This document shows positions 15,461 to 17,707 of a DNA stretch of 17,707 bases, piece after piece (within the stretch, counting starts at the first letter, position 1; the number at the start of each line of letters is the position of its first letter). The notes beneath the pieces were generated by a model, which worked only from the letters and a program-made list of their open reading frames with translations, had not been told where the DNA came from and searched no databases. Source of the DNA: Comamonadaceae bacterium. Lineage in GTDB: Bacteria; Pseudomonadota; Gammaproteobacteria; Burkholderiales; Burkholderiaceae_C. Where the stretch lies: positions 1 through 17,707 of the forward strand of contig CANCCE010000031.1 of NCBI GenBank assembly GCA_947374505.1, read 5' to 3'. Made by a program: the position numbers and the translations under genes.

Positions 15461-16558
15461 ATGCAAACTGCGATCCCCTGTCTTCTCATGCGTGGCGGCA
15501 CCTCCAAGGGCCCCTTTTTTCTAGCGTCCGACTTACCGGCGGACTTGCCGACGCGAGACAAGGTTTTGCTGGCGGTGATGGGTTCGCCCGACCCGCGGCA
15601 GATCGACGGACTCGGCGGTGCCCATCCGCTGACCAGCAAGGCCGGCATCGTCTCCAAAAGCAGCACCCCGGGCGTCGACCTCGACTTTCTATTCGTCCAA
15701 CTGCAGCCCAACAGCGACAGCGTCGACACCACGCCCAACTGCGGCAATATGCTGGCCGCTGTCGTGCCCTTTGCGCTGGAAACCGGCTTGGTGCAAGCGC
15801 CGGGCGACAGCACCACTTTGCGCGTGCTGACGCTCAACACCGACATGCAGTGCGACATCACGGTGCTGACACCGCAGGGTCCAAAGGGTCGTTATGTTGA
15901 GTACGCCGGGTCGGCACGCATCGATGGCGCGCCCGGCAGCTCAGCGCCCATCACCATCAATTTTCTCGACACGGCCGGTTCGGTCGCGCCCGGCCTATTA
16001 CCCACCGGCCAAGTGCGCGATGTGATCGACGGGATTGAAGTCACCTGCATCGATAACGGCATGCCACTGGTGATGTTTTTGGCCAGCGCCGTCGGGCGCA
16101 CTGGTTACGAAAGTGTGGCCGAACTCAACGCCGATACCGAGCTGAAATCCCGCCTTGAGACCCTGCGAATTGCCGCAGGGCACGCCATGCAACTCGGCGA
16201 CGTGACAAGTAAAAATTACCCCAAGATGACGCTGATTGCGGCACCCCAGAGCGGCGGTACGGTGTGCACGCGCAGTTTTATTCCGCATGTTTGCCATGAC
16301 GCCATTGGCGTGCTGGCGGCTGTCACGGTCGGCACGGCGTGTGTGCTGAAAGGCTCGGTCTGCGATGGAGTGGCGGTCATGGCCGAGGGCAATCCAAAAA
16401 CAGTCTCAGTCGAACATCCAACGGGTGAGTTCAGCGTTGAGCTGGGGCTGGACCCGGCCCAACCGCAAAACGTCACGCGTGCAGCCTTGCTGCGCACTGC
16501 CCGTCTGCTGATGCGCGGCGAGGCACTCATTCCGCACGCGGTGTGGGCCGGCCGCTGA
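15461..16558 (+). CDS. galD: 4-oxalomesaconate tautomerase/isomerase (GalD/LigU type, PrpF family)
   Basis: Cytoplasmic isomerase of 365 residues in the diaminopimelate-epimerase-like PrpF fold. GalD converts the keto to the enol form of 4-oxalomesaconate in gallate breakdown; the related LigU shifts a double bond of 4-oxalomesaconate in the protocatechuate 4,5-cleavage route. Seen here are the family opening I-P-C-L-L-M-R-G-G-T-S-K-G, the P-L-T-S-K-A-G-I-V-S-K segment, and T-P-N-C-G-N with C94 in the conserved N-terminal-half motif. The second half has S-G-G-T-V-C-T-R-S-F-I-P. I chose the ATG at 15461 (MQTAIPCLLMRGG) over a TTG two codons upstream, following family N-termini. It is the first gene of a unit with the hydratase and aldolase, which makes the pathway assignment strong. 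Whether the chemistry is GalD-like or LigU-like cannot be settled by eye. Confidence 0.93.
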   Translation: MQTAIPCLLMRGGTSKGPFFLASDLPADLPTRDKVLLAVMGSPDPRQIDGLGGAHPLTSKAGIVSKSSTPGVDLDFLFVQLQPNSDSVDTTPNCGNMLAAVVPFALETGLVQAPGDSTTLRVLTLNTDMQCDITVLTPQGPKGRYVEYAGSARIDGAPGSSAPITINFLDTAGSVAPGLLPTGQVRDVIDGIEVTCIDNGMPLVMFLASAVGRTGYESVAELNADTELKSRLETLRIAAGHAMQLGDVTSKNYPKMTLIAAPQSGGTVCTRSFIPHVCHDAIGVLAAVTVGTACVLKGSVCDGVAVMAEGNPKTVSVEHPTGEFSVELGLDPAQPQNVTRAALLRTARLLMRGEALIPHAVWAGR

Positions 16559-16593
16559 GCCATCCAACCAACAACTTCAAAACGAAAGACACT

Positions 16594-17637
16594 ATGGCCA
16601 AAAAGCCCCTCATCATCGACTGCCACGGGCACTACACCACGGCACCCAAAGCGCTGGAGGACTGGCGCAACCGGCAGATCGCCAGCCTGGGCAATCCGTC
16701 CGCCGGACCGAAAGCAGCCGACCTGAAAATCAGCGACGACGAACTGCGTGAATCGATCGAGAGCAACCAGCTGCGCCTGATGAAAGAGCGCGGTAGCGAC
16801 CTGACCATCTTCTCGCCGCGCGCCAGTTTCATGGCCCACCACATTGGTGACTTCAACACCTCGGCAACGTGGGCGGCGATTTGCAATGAGCTGTGCTTTC
16901 GCGTCAGCGAACTGTTCCCAGACCACTTCATCGGCGCGGCGATGCTGCCGCAGTCGCCCGGGGTTGATCCCGCCACTTGTATTCCCGAACTGGAGCGCTG
17001 CGTCAAAGAGTACGGTAACGTCGGCATCAACCTGAACCCCGATCCCTCAGGCGGCCACTGGACCTCGCCCTCATTGAGTGACAAACAGTGGTACCCGATT
17101 TACGAAAAAATGGTGGAGCACGACATCCCCGCCATGATCCATGTGAGCACCAGCTGCAACGCCTGCTTTCACACCACGGGTGCGCATTACCTGAACGCCG
17201 ACACTACCGCTTTCATGCAGTGCCTGACCAGTGATTTGTTCAAAGACTTTCCGACGCTGCGCTTTTTGATTCCGCACGGCGGCGGCGCGGTGCCTTACCA
17301 CTGGGGTCGTTTCCGCGGGCTGGCGCAAGAGCTCAAAAAGCCCTTGCTTGAAGAGCATTTGCTGAACAATATTTTCTTTGACACCTGCGTTTATCACCAA
17401 CCCGGCATCGACTTGCTGAACACCGTGATCCCGGTGAAAAACGTTTTGTTTGCATCCGAGATGATCGGCGCTGTGCGCGGCATTGACCCGCAAACCGGCC
17501 ACTACTACGACGACACCAAACGCTACATCGAGTCGTCCAAAATTCTCAGCGATGCGGACCGTTTTCAAATTTACGAAGGCAATGCGCGTCGGGTGTTTCC
17601 GCGCCTCGATGCCGCCCTCAAAAGCAAAGGTCAATGA
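16594..17637 (+). CDS. ligJ: 4-oxalomesaconate hydratase (LigJ-type amidohydrolase)
   Basis: Metal-dependent hydratase of 347 residues in the amidohydrolase superfamily (COG2159). It adds water to the isomerised 4-oxalomesaconate to give 4-carboxy-4-hydroxy-2-oxoadipate. The putative zinc ligands H11 and H13 (D-C-H-G-H-Y), H183 (M-I-H-V-S-T) and E289 (F-A-S-E-M), with H228 (I-P-H-G-G-G), line up with the metal and catalytic residues I recall for Sphingobium LigJ, shifted by 5-7 positions. I chose the ATG at 16594; the frame is open 17 codons upstream, but that would overlap galD and starts with non-family residues. It lies 35 bp after galD, and its TGA overlaps the next ATG (ATGA). This is the LigJ type, not the PIG-L-type hydratase GalB of Pseudomonas putida. 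Confidence 0.93.
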   Translation: MAKKPLIIDCHGHYTTAPKALEDWRNRQIASLGNPSAGPKAADLKISDDELRESIESNQLRLMKERGSDLTIFSPRASFMAHHIGDFNTSATWAAICNELCFRVSELFPDHFIGAAMLPQSPGVDPATCIPELERCVKEYGNVGINLNPDPSGGHWTSPSLSDKQWYPIYEKMVEHDIPAMIHVSTSCNACFHTTGAHYLNADTTAFMQCLTSDLFKDFPTLRFLIPHGGGAVPYHWGRFRGLAQELKKPLLEEHLLNNIFFDTCVYHQPGIDLLNTVIPVKNVLFASEMIGAVRGIDPQTGHYYDDTKRYIESSKILSDADRFQIYEGNARRVFPRLDAALKSKGQ

Positions 17638-17707
17638 ACATGAGCGACAACCTCCACCTCTTCAATCAGCTCGGCATCGTCAAGCGCAACATCGTTCGCG
17701 CCGACAA
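17634..17707 (+). CDS. ligK: 4-carboxy-4-hydroxy-2-oxoadipate aldolase (LigK/GalC/PmdF type), 3' partial
   Basis: Only the first 24 codons are inside the window. They read MNMSDNLHLFN then Q-L-G-I-V-K-R-N-I-V-R-A-D, matching the family's N-terminal pattern L-G-V-V-x-R-N-I-x-R-A-D. The enzyme splits 4-carboxy-4-hydroxy-2-oxoadipate into pyruvate and oxaloacetate and often also decarboxylates oxaloacetate. The first ATG (17634) overlaps the hydratase stop by four bases (ATGA), indicating coupling; a second in-frame ATG at 17640 is possible. The short visible part limits certainty, but position directly after the tautomerase and hydratase supports the call. Confidence 0.82.
   Translation, partial: MNMSDNLHLFNQLGIVKRNIVRAD

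Noticed and set aside
16543..16593. Upstream ATG extending the LigJ-type hydratase by 17 residues
   Set aside because: It would overlap galD and adds residues before the D-C-H-G-H metal motif that family members lack; ATG 16594 gives the expected length.
1..17707. Search for tRNA, rRNA, CRISPR array, transposase, integrase or toxin-antitoxin genes
   Set aside because: None could be recognised; gaps between genes are short and hold no such structures.

Overview
The window looks like chromosomal DNA of a betaproteobacterium in Burkholderiales, most likely Comamonadaceae (Rhodoferax/Polaromonas/Variovorax type). This is inferred from the GC-rich codon use, the divergent lplT/alr pair, the abundance of Bug-family periplasmic binding proteins beside LysR regulators, and a 4-oxalomesaconate (protocatechuate 4,5-cleavage/gallate) gene set. 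Genus cannot be fixed without a search. I see no rRNA, tRNA, CRISPR array, transposase or phage gene. No stretch longer than about 180 bases lacks a gene.

Layout. (1) 1-5072, housekeeping and transport: a SulP anion transporter cut by the left edge; convergent to it, a minus-strand pair of EamA exporter and lysophospholipid transporter LplT; divergent from these, alanine racemase alr. (2) 5179-8035, module A (+): Bug binding protein, a 6-phosphogluconate-dehydrogenase-like enzyme with a DUF1932-type C-terminus, and a LysR regulator, spaced 22 and 24 bp. (3) 8184-12381, module B (+): type III CoA-transferase, unusual crotonase, Bug binding protein and acyl-CoA dehydrogenase, apparently one operon. 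A perfect 12-bp inverted repeat lies between modules A and B. (4) 12420-15358, left half of module C (-): LysR regulator, then a metallo-beta-lactamase-fold hydrolase with a twin-arginine-type leader, translationally coupled to a third Bug protein. (5) 15461-17707, right half of module C (+): 4-oxalomesaconate tautomerase (galD type), 4-oxalomesaconate hydratase (ligJ type) and the first codons of the 4-carboxy-4-hydroxy-2-oxoadipate aldolase (ligK type), cut by the right edge.

How they fit together. Three catabolic modules sit side by side, and each has its own Bug solute receptor. Two have a LysR gene inside the module, and B directly follows the LysR gene of A. No TctA/TctB membrane partner is present, so the receptors must share transporter subunits encoded elsewhere or act as sensors. 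Module C feeds the lower aromatic pathway: 4-oxalomesaconate is isomerised, hydrated, then split to pyruvate and oxaloacetate. Module B looks like CoA-dependent breakdown of an unidentified carboxylic acid: CoA transfer, dehydrogenation, and a hydration or lyase step. Module A has no assigned substrate. The strongest leads are the exported-looking hydrolase/Bug pair attached to the 4-oxalomesaconate genes, and the crotonase with histidines at both canonical catalytic glutamate positions.
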